Shown: positions 7,984 through 16,847, numbered from the stretch's first letter. The stretch is 64,000 nt of DNA from Haloarchaeobius sp. HME9146 (GCF_025399835.1 NZ_JAODVR010000001.1:1984001-2048000), one strand, 5' to 3'. Translations and numbers: made by a program. Notes: generated by a model not told the origin, from the letters alone.

Positions 7984-9894
7984 ATGACTGATGATGAACT
8001 CATCTGGCGAATCGCAGGGGGTTCCGGTGACGGGATCGACTCGACGAGTCAGAATTTCGCGAAAGCCCTGATGCGTGCCGGGCTGCACATTTTCACACAC
8101 CGACACTATCCGTCGCGCATTCGCGGCGGCCACACGTATGTGGAGATCCGCGCATCTGGGGATGACGTACAGTCTCGGGGAGACGGGTACAACTGCTTGC
8201 TCGCCCTTGGCGACTCGTTCGCCCGTAACCCGAAAGAAGAAGCCGTCTACGGCGACGAGGAGATCAAGCCGCTCTCGGAGAACCTCGACGAGCTCCGCGA
8301 AGGTGGAATCATCGTCTACGACAGTGGCCTGTTCGACGAGGAGGACATCGAGGAGCTGAACCTCGAAGAACGCGCCGAGGAGAACGGCTGGCACCTCTAC
8401 CCGTTCGACCTTCGCGGTCTCGCGAAGGAGCACGGCCGCGAGGTCATGCGTAACACCGCCGGTGTCGGTGTCACTGCCGCACTGCTGGGCATGGACCTCC
8501 AGCACATCGAGGACCTCATGCAGGACGCGATGTCCGGCGACATCCTCGAGAACAACCTCTCCATCCTCGAGGAGGCGTACGAGATGGCAGAGGAGCAGTT
8601 CGACTTCGAGCACGACCTGCGCGTCCCGACCGGCGACCACGACGAGGACCAGGTCCTCGTCTCCGGGTCGAACGCCATCGCCTACGGTGCCATCGACGCT
8701 GGCTGTCGCTTCATCGCCGGCTACCCGATGACCCCGTGGACCGACGTGTTCACCATCATGTCCCAGAACCTGCCCGAGATGGGCGGCATCTCCGAGCAGG
8801 TCGAGGACGAGATCGCCGCGGCCGCACTGGCCGTCGGTGCCAGCCACGCGGGCGTCAAGGCCATGTCCGGGTCGTCCGGCGGTGGCTTCGCGCTCATGTC
8901 CGAGCCGCTCGGTCTCGCCGAGATGACCGAGACGCCGCTCGTCCTCATCGAGTCCATGCGTGCCGGTCCCTCGACCGGGATGCCGACCAAGCCCGAGCAG
9001 GGTGACCTCGAACACGTCCTGTACACGAGCCAGGGCGACTCCCAGCGCGTCGTCTTCGCGCCGGGGAACATCGAGGAAGCGTACGAGCAGACCCGGATGG
9101 CGTTCCACGTCGCCTACGAGTACCAGATTCCGGTGATGCTCATCTACGACCAGAAGCTCTCCGGCGAGAACCAGAACCTCGACGAGAGCTTCTTCGACCG
9201 CGAGCCCGACCCGACCCTCGGCTCGACGCTCACGGAGGAGGAACTGACGGAGGCGGCCCACGACGTCGCCGGGAAGTACCACCGCTACGAGACCGACCCC
9301 GACGCGACCGAGAACGGCGTCAGCCCCCGCTCCCTGCCGGGGCAGAAGGGCGGTCGCTACCTCGCCTCGGGTAACGAGCACTGGCCGTCGGGCCACATCG
9401 CCGAGGACCCCGACAACCGCGTCATGCAGATGGACCGCCGCAAGCGCAAGCTCGAGTCCATCCGCCAGGAGCTGGACGAGGAGCACGAGACCCAGCAGAC
9501 CTACTTCGGTCCGGAGGACGCCGACTACGGTATCATCACCTGGGGCTCCTCCCAGGGCAGCGTCGAGGAGGCCATCGACCGCCTCAACGACGACGGCCAC
9601 TCCGTGAAGGGCCTCAGCGTCTCCGACATGATGCCGTTCCCGGAGACCGAGGTCAGCGAGTTCATCGAGAGCGTCGACGAGGCGATGGTCGTCGAGATGA
9701 ACGCCACGGCACAGTTCCGCGGGCTCCTGCAGAAGGAACTCGGCCGCTACGGCGAGAAACTCTCCTCGCTGCTCAAGTACAACGGCAACCCGTTCGAGCC
9801 CGCCGAGATCGTCGAGGGCTACCAGATCAACCTCGAGGGTGGCTCGGAGGAACCGGCCGCACAGGTTCGAATCGAGCCGGCAGCAGGTGATTAG
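7984..9894 (+). CDS. korA: 2-oxoacid:ferredoxin oxidoreductase, alpha subunit (gamma-alpha fusion)
   Basis: A 636-aa subunit, the haloarchaeal form in which the gamma domain is fused before the alpha domain. The gamma part (about 1-190) starts with ELIWRIAGGSGDGIDSTSQN and RIRGGHTYVEIR. The alpha part has GSNAIAYGAIDAGCRF, AGYPMTPWTDVF, EDEIAAAALAVGASHAG and SGSSGGGFALMSE. With KorB it forms the TPP enzyme that oxidatively decarboxylates 2-oxoglutarate (or pyruvate) and reduces ferredoxin. Sequence alone does not separate Kor from Por; the fused order and the neighbouring Lrp fit Kor. A long promoter region (7788-7983) holds TATA-like boxes (CTTTAG) near 7918 and 7941. Confidence 0.92.
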   Translation: MTDDELIWRIAGGSGDGIDSTSQNFAKALMRAGLHIFTHRHYPSRIRGGHTYVEIRASGDDVQSRGDGYNCLLALGDSFARNPKEEAVYGDEEIKPLSENLDELREGGIIVYDSGLFDEEDIEELNLEERAEENGWHLYPFDLRGLAKEHGREVMRNTAGVGVTAALLGMDLQHIEDLMQDAMSGDILENNLSILEEAYEMAEEQFDFEHDLRVPTGDHDEDQVLVSGSNAIAYGAIDAGCRFIAGYPMTPWTDVFTIMSQNLPEMGGISEQVEDEIAAAALAVGASHAGVKAMSGSSGGGFALMSEPLGLAEMTETPLVLIESMRAGPSTGMPTKPEQGDLEHVLYTSQGDSQRVVFAPGNIEEAYEQTRMAFHVAYEYQIPVMLIYDQKLSGENQNLDESFFDREPDPTLGSTLTEEELTEAAHDVAGKYHRYETDPDATENGVSPRSLPGQKGGRYLASGNEHWPSGHIAEDPDNRVMQMDRRKRKLESIRQELDEEHETQQTYFGPEDADYGIITWGSSQGSVEEAIDRLNDDGHSVKGLSVSDMMPFPETEVSEFIESVDEAMVVEMNATAQFRGLLQKELGRYGEKLSSLLKYNGNPFEPAEIVEGYQINLEGGSEEPAAQVRIEPAAGD

Positions 9895-9897
9895 ACA

Positions 9898-10833
9898 ATG
9901 AGTGCATTCAACGCAATCGGAGAAGAACGCGACATCGAACGTGACGAGTACACACCGAAGAACGAACCCCAGCCGACGTGGTGTCCGGGATGCGGTGACT
10001 TCGGTGTCCTCAAGGCGCTGAAGCAGGCGCTTCCGGAAGTCGGTCTGAACCCGGAGGAGGTCCTGACCGTCACCGGTATCGGCTGTTCCGGGAAGCTGAA
10101 CAGCTACCTCGACAGCTACGGGTTCCACACCATCCACGGCCGCTCGCTGCCGGTCGCCCGTGCCGCCAAGCTCGCCAACGATGGCCTCGAAGTCATCGCG
10201 GCTGGCGGTGACGGTGACGGCTACGGTATCGGTGGGAACCACTTCATGCACACCGCCCGGGAGAACCACGACATGACCTACATCGTGTTCAACAACGAGG
10301 TCTTCGGCCTGACGAAGGGCCAGACCTCGCCCACCTCTCCCAAGGGCCACAAGTCGAAGACGACGCCGCACGGCAACACGAAGACGCCGATTCGGCCGCT
10401 CTCGCTGGCCCTGACCTCCGGTGCGACGTACATCGCGCGCACCGCCGCGGTCAACCCGAACCAGGCCAAGGAGATCATCAAGGAGGCCATCGAGCACGAC
10501 GGCTTCGCGCACGTCGACTTCCTCACCCAGTGCCCGACCTGGAACAAGGACGCACGGCAGTACGTCCCCTACATCGACATCCAGGACTCCGACGACTACG
10601 ACCACGACATCAACGACCGCGAGGAGGCCTCGCGCATGATGTACGAGACCGAGACCCAGCTCTACGAGGGGACGGTCCTCACCGGTCGCTACTACGTCGA
10701 CGACGAGGCAGAGTCCTACCAGGCCCAGAAGAAGGAGATCGGCGAGATGCCCAAGGAGCCGCTCGCGGAGCGGTACTTCGACGACGACTACGAGTGGGAG
10801 CGGAGCTACGACCTGCTCGAGCGCCACAAGTAA
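9898..10833 (+). CDS. korB: 2-oxoacid:ferredoxin oxidoreductase, beta subunit
   Basis: A 311-aa TPP-binding subunit, translated 3 nt after korA, so the two are coupled. PTWCPGCGDFGVLKAL lies near residues 24-39, GIGCSGKLNSY near 60-70, and the TPP/Mg motif GDGDGYGIGGNHF near 105-117, followed by NNEVFGLTKGQTSPT. The length is typical for haloarchaeal beta subunits. The C-terminal tail is acidic and rich in Asp/Tyr. No separate delta (ferredoxin) subunit is present, as is usual for the two-subunit halophilic enzyme. Confidence 0.94.
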   Translation: MSAFNAIGEERDIERDEYTPKNEPQPTWCPGCGDFGVLKALKQALPEVGLNPEEVLTVTGIGCSGKLNSYLDSYGFHTIHGRSLPVARAAKLANDGLEVIAAGGDGDGYGIGGNHFMHTARENHDMTYIVFNNEVFGLTKGQTSPTSPKGHKSKTTPHGNTKTPIRPLSLALTSGATYIARTAAVNPNQAKEIIKEAIEHDGFAHVDFLTQCPTWNKDARQYVPYIDIQDSDDYDHDINDREEASRMMYETETQLYEGTVLTGRYYVDDEAESYQAQKKEIGEMPKEPLAERYFDDDYEWERSYDLLERHK

Positions 10834-10919
10834 TCGCGGCCGCGACCGGACCCCTCGCCGTGCGAGGACCGGTTCACGGATTCAAAAGATATTTTTCTGC
10901 GTGGGAAAATCTGTTCACT

Positions 10920-11348
10920 ATGAGCACGCAGTCGACGGCCGACCGTATCCTCTCCGTTCTCGAAGAGGATGCCCAGGCCTCCTACGCCGAGATCGCGGAG
11001 CGGGCGGACGTGTCGAAACCGACGGTGAGAAAGTACATCCGACAGCTCGAAGACGACGGAGTCATCGTCGGCTATTCGGCAGACGTGGACCCGAAGAAGC
11101 TCTCCAGCCAGTCCATCGCGCTGGTCGGCATAGATGTCGACAGCGGGACCTACGTCGAGTCGACGCGCACCCTCAAAGAGCTGGATTCGGTGGAGTCCCT
11201 CTACACGTCCAGCGGTGACCACATGCTGATGGCCGAGGTGCGCGCGGCGGACGGCGACGCCCTCGGTGACATCATCCACGACGAGATACTCGCCATCGAG
11301 GGCGTGACCGCGGCCCACCCCTCGTTCCTGCAGGAGCGCCTGAAGTAA
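10920..11348 (+). CDS. Lrp/AsnC-family transcriptional regulator
   Basis: A 142-aa protein with an N-terminal winged helix (TADRILSVLEEDAQASYAEI, then VSKPTVRKYIRQLEDDGVI near residues 30-48) and a C-terminal RAM/AsnC effector domain (IALVGIDV, then SGDHMLMAEV and a final helix). Such regulators sense amino acids or 2-oxoacids. A strong TATA-like tract (AGATATTTTT, about 10888-10897) lies about 27 nt before the ATG. It sits 86 nt after korB on the same strand, so it may regulate 2-oxoacid oxidation, but that is inferred from position. A long upstream frame extension overlaps korB and is not real. Confidence 0.92.
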   Translation: MSTQSTADRILSVLEEDAQASYAEIAERADVSKPTVRKYIRQLEDDGVIVGYSADVDPKKLSSQSIALVGIDVDSGTYVESTRTLKELDSVESLYTSSGDHMLMAEVRAADGDALGDIIHDEILAIEGVTAAHPSFLQERLK

Positions 11349-11422
11349 CGCCGACTGCGTTCGACCGCGACCCCGCTTCCGCATCCCGCGCCCTTTTGGC
11401 TGCGTCGGCCCAACGTTTTCAC

Positions 11423-11905
11423 ATGCCCGTCTACCAGCGCGAGACCGTCGTCCGCGCGCCCTTCGAGACGGTCTGGGACTTCCACTCGCAGGTCTCCGGC
11501 CTCGAAGCGCTCACCCCTGGCTGGATGAACCTGCGCATCGAGTCCGTCACCGACGCCGACGGCGAGCCGGACCCCGACGTGCTGGACGTCGGGGCCGAGA
11601 TATCGATGTCGATGCGCCCGCTGAACGTCGGGCCGCGCCAGCGCTGGACCTCCGTCATCACCGACCGGGAGGAGGACGACGGTGCGGCGTACTTCCGCGA
11701 CGAGATGCGCGGTGGGCCCTTCCGGAAGTGGGTCCACACGCACAGCTTCTATGCGACCGACGGGGGCACGAAGATCGAGGACCGCGTCGAGTACCGGCTC
11801 CCCCTGAACGGCCTCGGTGACGCGGTCGGCCCGCTCGCCTGGGTCGGCTTCGAGCCGATGTTCCGGGCGCGTCACAAGGCGACGAAACGACTGCTGGAAT
11901 CCTGA
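11423..11905 (+). CDS. SRPBCC-family protein (cyclase/ligand-binding type)
   Basis: A 160-aa helix-grip protein. It begins MPVYQRETVVRAPFETVWDF (typical first strand and helix), has a long central sheet with MSMRPLNVGPRQRWTSVI and FVHTHSF-like strands (KWVHTHSFYATDGGTKIEDR), and ends in the amphipathic C-terminal helix FEPMFRARHKATKRLLES. SRPBCC domains bind lipids or polyketides or act in cofactor biosynthesis; no specific role can be assigned. A TATA-like CTTTTGG lies about 27-30 nt before the ATG at 11423. Confidence 0.82.
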   Translation: MPVYQRETVVRAPFETVWDFHSQVSGLEALTPGWMNLRIESVTDADGEPDPDVLDVGAEISMSMRPLNVGPRQRWTSVITDREEDDGAAYFRDEMRGGPFRKWVHTHSFYATDGGTKIEDRVEYRLPLNGLGDAVGPLAWVGFEPMFRARHKATKRLLES

Positions 11906-11976
11906 CCGAGCGACGAATCCGGCAAGGCAGAGATGTAGGCACGAGCCTTTTGCAGCGCCGAGTGCTATCACGAGAC

Positions 11977-12531
11977 ATGGCTCACGTAATCGTCGTTGGC
12001 GGCGGACCGGCAGGACTGTCCGCGGCCCTGTTCACCGCGAAGAACGGCCTCGAAACCACCGTCTTCGACACCGACGGGACGTGGATGCACAAGGCCCACC
12101 TGTTCAACTACCTGGGTATCGAGTCCGAGGACGGCTCCGCGTTCATGGAGGACTCGCGCGAGCAGGTCGACGACTTCGGCGTCGACCGCCACCAGGGCGA
12201 GGAGGTCACCGGCGTCGAGGCCACCGGGGGCGGCTTCACCGTCACCACCGAGGACGACGAGTACGAGGCGGACTACGTCGTGCTCGCGACCGGCGCGAAC
12301 CGCGACCTCGCCGAGGGCCTCGGGTGTGCCTTCGACGGGGACGTGGTCGACGTGGGCGTCTCCATGGAGACCAGCGTCGAGAACGCCTACGCGACCGGCG
12401 CGATGGTCCGCGACCAGGAGTGGCAGGCCGTCATCTCCGCGGGTGACGGCGCGGCCGCCGCGCTGAACATCCTCTCGAAGGAAGAGGGAGAACACTTCCA
12501 CGACTTCGACACGCCGGCAGACGCGGAGTAG
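11977..12531 (+). CDS. Short FAD-dependent pyridine-nucleotide oxidoreductase-like protein
   Basis: A 184-aa protein with one FAD-binding Rossmann unit: VIVVGGGPAGLSAALFTAKNG (GxGxxG) at residues 4-24, an E/D at the end of strand 2 (VFDTDG), a VVLATGAN strand near 105-112, and the second FAD motif in degraded form (YATGAMVRDQEWQAVISAGDGAAAAL). It resembles a thioredoxin reductase with the NAD domain and the CxxC redox pair removed. Similar short proteins are widespread in haloarchaea. The role and partner are unknown. The promoter box CCTTTTG lies about 28 nt upstream. Confidence 0.83.
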   Translation: MAHVIVVGGGPAGLSAALFTAKNGLETTVFDTDGTWMHKAHLFNYLGIESEDGSAFMEDSREQVDDFGVDRHQGEEVTGVEATGGGFTVTTEDDEYEADYVVLATGANRDLAEGLGCAFDGDVVDVGVSMETSVENAYATGAMVRDQEWQAVISAGDGAAAALNILSKEEGEHFHDFDTPADAE

Positions 12532-12549
12532 GAACTCGACACCGATTTT

Positions 12550-13407
12550 TCAGGACTGCGCCAGCACCACACCCGCGAGCACCAGCACCCCACCCACGAC
12601 CGTCGTCGCGGTCACCGGCTCGGAGAGATACACCGCACCAAGCACGACTGTCACGGCCGGTTCGACCGTGCTCAACACGCTGGCTCGACTCGCGCCGACG
12701 CGCTGGATGCCAGCGAAGAAGGCGAAGATGGGGACGATGGTGGCGACCAGCGCGATGCCGACGACGACCGACCACTGGCTCGGACTCGACGGGACCGATA
12801 GGGTTCCGGTCAGGCTCCCGACCGCGATGAACGCCCCCGCCGCGGCCGGGAGGACGTGGGCGGTCAGGGTGCGGGGCCGAACCGAGTCGAGGGCCATCCC
12901 GCTGGCCGTGATGTAGCCTGCGTAGACCACCGCGGCGACGAGCACGATGGTCACGCCGAGCGGGTCCGCCCCGGCCGGGTCGACGCCGAGGACGAGTGCC
13001 ACACCGGCGAGGCAGAGGATAAGCGCCGCAACGAGGCGAGGGGTGATGGTCTCGCGGCCACTCAGGAGTGCGAGACAGACCACGAAGGCGGGGTAGGTGT
13101 AGAGCACGATGCCCGCGAGCCCCGCGGTCAGGTAGCCCAGGCCGACGAAGTAGAGGCCGCTCATCAGGGCGTACCCGAGGGTCCCGAGCCCGAGCGCGAC
13201 CGCGAGGCCGCGACCCGTGAGGAGTTGGGCGTTCCCGCGCAGGCCGAGCACCGCCCAGACGAGCAGGCTGGCGATGACGAACCGGGACGCCAGCAGCGTC
13301 GGGACCGTCAGCCCGGCCGCGTCGGCGAGCTTCCCGAAGATGCCGAGCGTGCCGAAGCCGACGGCTGAGACGATGACGAGCAGCGCCCCGGTTGTCTCGT
13401 CGTTCAC
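12550..13407 (-). CDS. EamA/DMT-superfamily transporter (copy 1)
   Basis: A 285-aa, ten-helix protein made of two EamA repeats. It starts with GTG (MNDETTGALLVIVSAVGFGT), has the FGKLADAAGLTVPTLLASRF first-repeat signature and a second repeat ending in LSEPVTATTVVGGVLVLAG. It probably moves a small metabolite or amino acid across the membrane; the direction and substrate are unknown. It is convergent with the FAD protein (18 nt between stops, with a T5 tract at 12546-12550) and divergent from a second EamA gene. Confidence 0.9.
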   Translation of the reverse strand: MNDETTGALLVIVSAVGFGTLGIFGKLADAAGLTVPTLLASRFVIASLLVWAVLGLRGNAQLLTGRGLAVALGLGTLGYALMSGLYFVGLGYLTAGLAGIVLYTYPAFVVCLALLSGRETITPRLVAALILCLAGVALVLGVDPAGADPLGVTIVLVAAVVYAGYITASGMALDSVRPRTLTAHVLPAAAGAFIAVGSLTGTLSVPSSPSQWSVVVGIALVATIVPIFAFFAGIQRVGASRASVLSTVEPAVTVVLGAVYLSEPVTATTVVGGVLVLAGVVLAQS

Positions 13408-13504
13408 GACCGGTCGAACTCGGTGTGCCCTGAAACCTCTCGCGATTCTCGCTGGGAGTGCCGATTCCGCAAGCAGTAAAGCCCCATCTCACATCGGTGG
13501 CGCT

Positions 13505-14452
13505 GTGTTCGCTGGACTCGCCGCCAGGACCGACGACGTGCCGCCGTGGGTGGCCCTCGTCGTGGCCGTGCTCGCCGTCAGTACGAGTGCCCCGCTCGTC
13601 CGCCTCTCGGAGGCCCCGAGCACCGTGAAGGCGCTCTACCGCGTCGCGTTCATGACGGCCATCGTCGCCCCGCTGGCCCTGCGACGGGGCTCCGGCGACT
13701 TCCAGCGCATCGGTCGGAAGGACCTCGGTGTGGCGATGGTCGCGGGTATCGCGCTCGCGGGCCACTTCGCGCTCTGGTTCGTGAGCCTCGATTTGACGAC
13801 CATCGCCGCCAGCGCGACGCTCGTCCAGACGCAACCCCTGTTCGTCGCGCTTGGTGGTTGGGCACTGCTCGACGAGCGCGTGACGACGAAGACGGTCGTC
13901 GGCATCCTCGTCGCGGTGCTCGGGGCGTCGCTGATGGGCCTCGACGCAGCGTCGAGTACGACCGCCAGCGCGCCCTTGCTCGGCAACGTGTTGGCGGTGC
14001 TGGCGGCCGCGATGGCCTCCGGCTACGTGCTCGCAGGCCGGTCGCTCCGCCAGCGGATTCGCGTCTTTCCCTACGTCACCGTCGTCTACGCGGCCTGTAC
14101 CGTCGTCCTTCTCGGAGTGGTGCTGGTGCAGGGACATCCCCTGCTTGGGTACGAACTCAGAGAGTGGGTCCTGTTCGCCGCGATGGCGGTGGGGCCGGGT
14201 ATCTTCGGGCACACCGTCGTGAACTGGGTGCTCGAACGTGTCGAGTCGTGGGTCGTGAGCGTCTCCCTCTTGGGCGAGCCGGTCGGGAGCGCACTGCTCG
14301 CGCTGGCGCTCTTCTCGGAGATACCGGGACTGCTCACACTCGCTGGCGGGGCCGTCGTGCTCGCCGGTATCGGGGTGACGGTGTGGTCGCGGGACGCCGA
14401 GGCGGCGGAAGACGGGAAAACAGAGGGCGCTCAGTCGTCCGACTCGGCGTAG
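13505..14452 (+). CDS. EamA/DMT-superfamily transporter (copy 2)
   Basis: A 315-aa, ten-helix EamA protein, divergent from copy 1 across 97 nt. The frame has no ATG before the first helix; a GTG at 13505 (giving MFAGLAARTDDVPPWVALVV) follows a TATA-like CAGTAAAG by about 27 nt and is the best start. The repeats show LYRVAFMTAIVAPLALRRG, LFVALGGWALLDERVTTKT and LLGEPVGSALLALALFSE. The C-terminal 22 nt overlap the convergent queC 3' end. It is only distantly similar to copy 1, so this is not a recent duplication. Confidence 0.88.
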   Translation: MFAGLAARTDDVPPWVALVVAVLAVSTSAPLVRLSEAPSTVKALYRVAFMTAIVAPLALRRGSGDFQRIGRKDLGVAMVAGIALAGHFALWFVSLDLTTIAASATLVQTQPLFVALGGWALLDERVTTKTVVGILVAVLGASLMGLDAASSTTASAPLLGNVLAVLAAAMASGYVLAGRSLRQRIRVFPYVTVVYAACTVVLLGVVLVQGHPLLGYELREWVLFAAMAVGPGIFGHTVVNWVLERVESWVVSVSLLGEPVGSALLALALFSEIPGLLTLAGGAVVLAGIGVTVWSRDAEAAEDGKTEGAQSSDSA

Positions 14453-15174
14453 TTCGGGCGTTCTGCGTACTCGATGGGGTCCCGCACCCCGACGTTCTGG
14501 AACGCCTCCAGTCTGAAGGCACAGGAGTCACAGGTGCCGCAGGCGGGCTCGTTCGCCCGGTAGCAGCTCCAGGTGTGCTCGTAGGGCACGTCGAGTTCGA
14601 CGCCGCGGGCCGCGATGTCGGTCTTCGACCACTCCACGAACGGGGCCTCGATGCTGATCTTGGTCTCCGGCTTCGTCCCCACGTCGACCAGCTTCTCGAA
14701 CGCCTCGAAGAACGCGGGCCGGCAGTCCGGGTAGCCTGCGAAGTCCTCGGAGTGCGCGCCGATGAAGACGGCCTCACAGTCGTTGGCTTCGGCGTACGAG
14801 ACGGCCATCGAGAGCAGGTTCGCGTTGCGGAACGGGACGTACGAGGACGGAATCTCGTCGCTGTCGGGGTCGGCGTCCTCGACGTCGATGTCGTCGTCGG
14901 TCAGCGAGGACGCGCCGATCTTCGCGAGGTGGCTCGTCTCGATGTGGAGGAAGTCGGCGGCGTGGACCTCCTCGGCGAGCCGGCGGGCGCACTCGTACTC
15001 GCGGGCCTCGGTGTTCTGGCCGTACGAGGTGTGGAGCAAGTAGAGCTCGTAACCCCGTGACTTCGCCTCGTAGGCGGCGGTCGCTGAGTCCATCCCGCCG
15101 GAGGCGAGGACGACGGCGCGCTTCTCGGTGGTTTCGGTGGACGATTCGTCGGTCGGAGTGGTGTCGGATGCCAT
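14431..15174 (-). CDS. queC: 7-cyano-7-deazaguanine (preQ0) synthase QueC
   Basis: A 247-aa ATP-dependent enzyme that converts 7-carboxy-7-deazaguanine to preQ0, the archaeosine precursor. It has the PP-loop ASGGMDSATAAYEA near residues 24-37, YVPFRNANLLSMAVSYAE, and the C-terminal zinc site CYRANEPACGTCDSC (four Cys). A 20-residue Thr/Ser/Glu-rich N-terminus precedes the PP-loop. It is the last gene of the minus-strand run queD-queE-RNA ligase-like-queC, starting 24 nt after the ligase-like stop. Confidence 0.96.
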   Translation of the reverse strand: MASDTTPTDESSTETTEKRAVVLASGGMDSATAAYEAKSRGYELYLLHTSYGQNTEAREYECARRLAEEVHAADFLHIETSHLAKIGASSLTDDDIDVEDADPDSDEIPSSYVPFRNANLLSMAVSYAEANDCEAVFIGAHSEDFAGYPDCRPAFFEAFEKLVDVGTKPETKISIEAPFVEWSKTDIAARGVELDVPYEHTWSCYRANEPACGTCDSCAFRLEAFQNVGVRDPIEYAERPNYAESDD

Positions 15175-15198
15175 GGGTGGGTTCTGGTGTGTCTGTGG

Positions 15199-16050
15199 TC
15201 AGGTACTGTCGATGCGTTGGAACAGCGAATGGACGCGGCCGGCGACCGCCGACGTGACGGCGGCCGGGTCGACCGGACTCTCGTGGTGGGTGATGCGGCC
15301 GTACTCGGCGCGGAAGACCCGGTCGACGGCGCGCTGGTGGATGGCTTCGGGCCGCGGCGGGCTGCCACCCGCGCGGTCGGTCAGGTCGCGGACGATACGG
15401 CGGACCATCCCCTCGGTGACGACGCGCTCGGCGAACTCCTCGGCGCTGGCGTCGACCGGGGTCGGGCCCTCCTGCAGGTCGACGCGGTCCGATTCGATGG
15501 CGGCCCGGAGGCCGCGCTTGTTCTTCACGACGACGCCCGCGGCGGGGCCGTCGTACCACGCGGAATCGGGGACCTCGTAGCCCTCGGGGTCGAAGTGCTT
15601 CGCCGGGACCTCTCGGTCGAAGGTGTTCACGGATGCGAGCCCGATGCCCTCGACGACCTTCTCCGCGATGTCCGGGGGCAGGAAGGCGTCGCGGTCGGCC
15701 CGCCAGACGTCGAACCCGACGAAGCTCGGGACACGGTCCCAGTCGTAGTCGATGGTCTGGCGGTGCATCGCCACGCCGTAGACGACGAGGTCGCCGGCGC
15801 TGTCGACGGCGTCCTGCAGGGCCGCGCGGTCGACCGTCTCGCGGACGTGTCGAACCGCGTGGCGATACTCCTCGGGGACCTGGTCGTCGGGCCAGTCACG
15901 GTTCCGGTCCCCGAAGGCGAGGACGCCCGTGTCACGCAGGGTTAACCGGAGGTGCGCCCCGTCGAGCTTCTCCGTCAGCCAGAGGTGGCCCTGGTCGAAC
16001 AGCTCGTCGGGAGCGTCCGCGGCATCGGGGATGGGTGGGTAGGGGTGCAT
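15199..16050 (-). CDS. RNA-ligase/nucleotidyltransferase-family protein inside the que operon
   Basis: A 283-aa protein from the ATG at 16050. The adenylylation motif TEKLDGAHLRL places the nucleophilic Lys at residue 28 with D30-G31, as in covalent nucleotidyltransferases (KxDG). A downstream AGVVVKNKRGLRAAI supplies motif IV/V-like lysines. The segment SFVGFDVWRAD resembles motif III. This is the RNA-ligase (T4 Rnl2/REL-like) fold rather than DNA ligase: there is no OB, zinc or BRCT domain, and length is at the small end. It lies between queE and queC with 13- and 24-nt spacers, so it is almost certainly co-transcribed with preQ0 synthesis. The substrate is unknown; a role in tRNA handling is inference. 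Confidence 0.8.
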   Translation of the reverse strand: MHPYPPIPDAADAPDELFDQGHLWLTEKLDGAHLRLTLRDTGVLAFGDRNRDWPDDQVPEEYRHAVRHVRETVDRAALQDAVDSAGDLVVYGVAMHRQTIDYDWDRVPSFVGFDVWRADRDAFLPPDIAEKVVEGIGLASVNTFDREVPAKHFDPEGYEVPDSAWYDGPAAGVVVKNKRGLRAAIESDRVDLQEGPTPVDASAEEFAERVVTEGMVRRIVRDLTDRAGGSPPRPEAIHQRAVDRVFRAEYGRITHHESPVDPAAVTSAVAGRVHSLFQRIDST

Positions 16051-16063
16051 CGGTCCTGGTGAC

Positions 16064-16846
16064 TCAGGTCTCGGGCGCGTCGTTCCAGAGGTCCACGTGC
16101 AAGCGTGGTGTGTACCGGTAGCCGTACTCCATCGCGAGTTCGGCGACGGGCTGGCGGGTCTCGGCGAGTCGGTCCCGGGTCGCACCCTCCGGCATGAGTA
16201 GAATCTCGTCGTCGCGGATGGGGTCCTCGGCCGCGTCCCGAACCGACTCGACGAGCGACTCGATTTCGGGCATGTCCTCGGGGCCGGTGACGACGAACTT
16301 CAGCTGGCGGTCGTACGCGTCGACCAGTCGGGCGAGCGTCTCCACGTCGATGCGCTCGCGCTCGTGGCGCTCGGCCCAGTCGTCGCTCTCGACCGGTTCG
16401 CCGTCGTCGCGCAACGTCTCGGGCGTCGGCGTGCTGTTCGCGAGTTTCGGCGAGATAGAGGCCAGGTCGATGGGAGCGTCGCGGTAGATGGTCCCGTTCG
16501 TCTCGACGGTGGTGTGGTAGCCCCGCTCGTCGAGTTCGTGGAGGAGGTCGACGACGCCCTCGTGGATGAGCGGTTCGCCGCCGGTGACGACGACGTGGTC
16601 GGCCTGCTTGTGGGACTCGACCTCGCTCACGATGTGCTCGATGTCCATCCAGGCGTGGGTCGGCTCCCACGACGTGTGGTAGGAGTCACAGAACCAGCAC
16701 CGGAGGTTGCAGCCACTGGTCCGGACGAACACGCTGGGGACGCCCGCGAGGACGCCCTCGCCCTGCACCGAGTAGAACAATTCGTTGATGGGGAGGTCAC
16801 CATCGGTTCCTGCTTCCTCATGCGGTGCCTCGCTCGTGACGGGCAT
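16064..16846 (-). CDS. queE: 7-carboxy-7-deazaguanine synthase (radical SAM)
   Basis: A 260-aa radical SAM enzyme that ring-contracts 6-carboxytetrahydropterin to 7-carboxy-7-deazaguanine. It shows INELFYSVQGEGVLAGVPS, the cluster motif SGCNLRCWFCDSYHT (CxxxCxxC), VVTGGEPLIH and LKFVVTGPED. A 20-residue acidic N-terminal extension is present. The ATG follows the queD TGA with one base between, so translation is coupled. The C-terminus ends RLHVDLWND, usual for the family. Confidence 0.96.
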   Translation of the reverse strand: MPVTSEAPHEEAGTDGDLPINELFYSVQGEGVLAGVPSVFVRTSGCNLRCWFCDSYHTSWEPTHAWMDIEHIVSEVESHKQADHVVVTGGEPLIHEGVVDLLHELDERGYHTTVETNGTIYRDAPIDLASISPKLANSTPTPETLRDDGEPVESDDWAERHERERIDVETLARLVDAYDRQLKFVVTGPEDMPEIESLVESVRDAAEDPIRDDEILLMPEGATRDRLAETRQPVAELAMEYGYRYTPRLHVDLWNDAPET

Positions 16847-16847
16847 C

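Noticed and set aside
7975-10827. 950-codon open frame on the minus strand
   Set aside because: It is the antisense shadow of korA-korB; it is rich in Val/Leu/Asp/Arg in the pattern produced by high-GC third positions and has no domain.
12856-13368. 170-codon plus-strand acidic/Arg frame
   Set aside because: Antisense to the EamA copy 1 gene.
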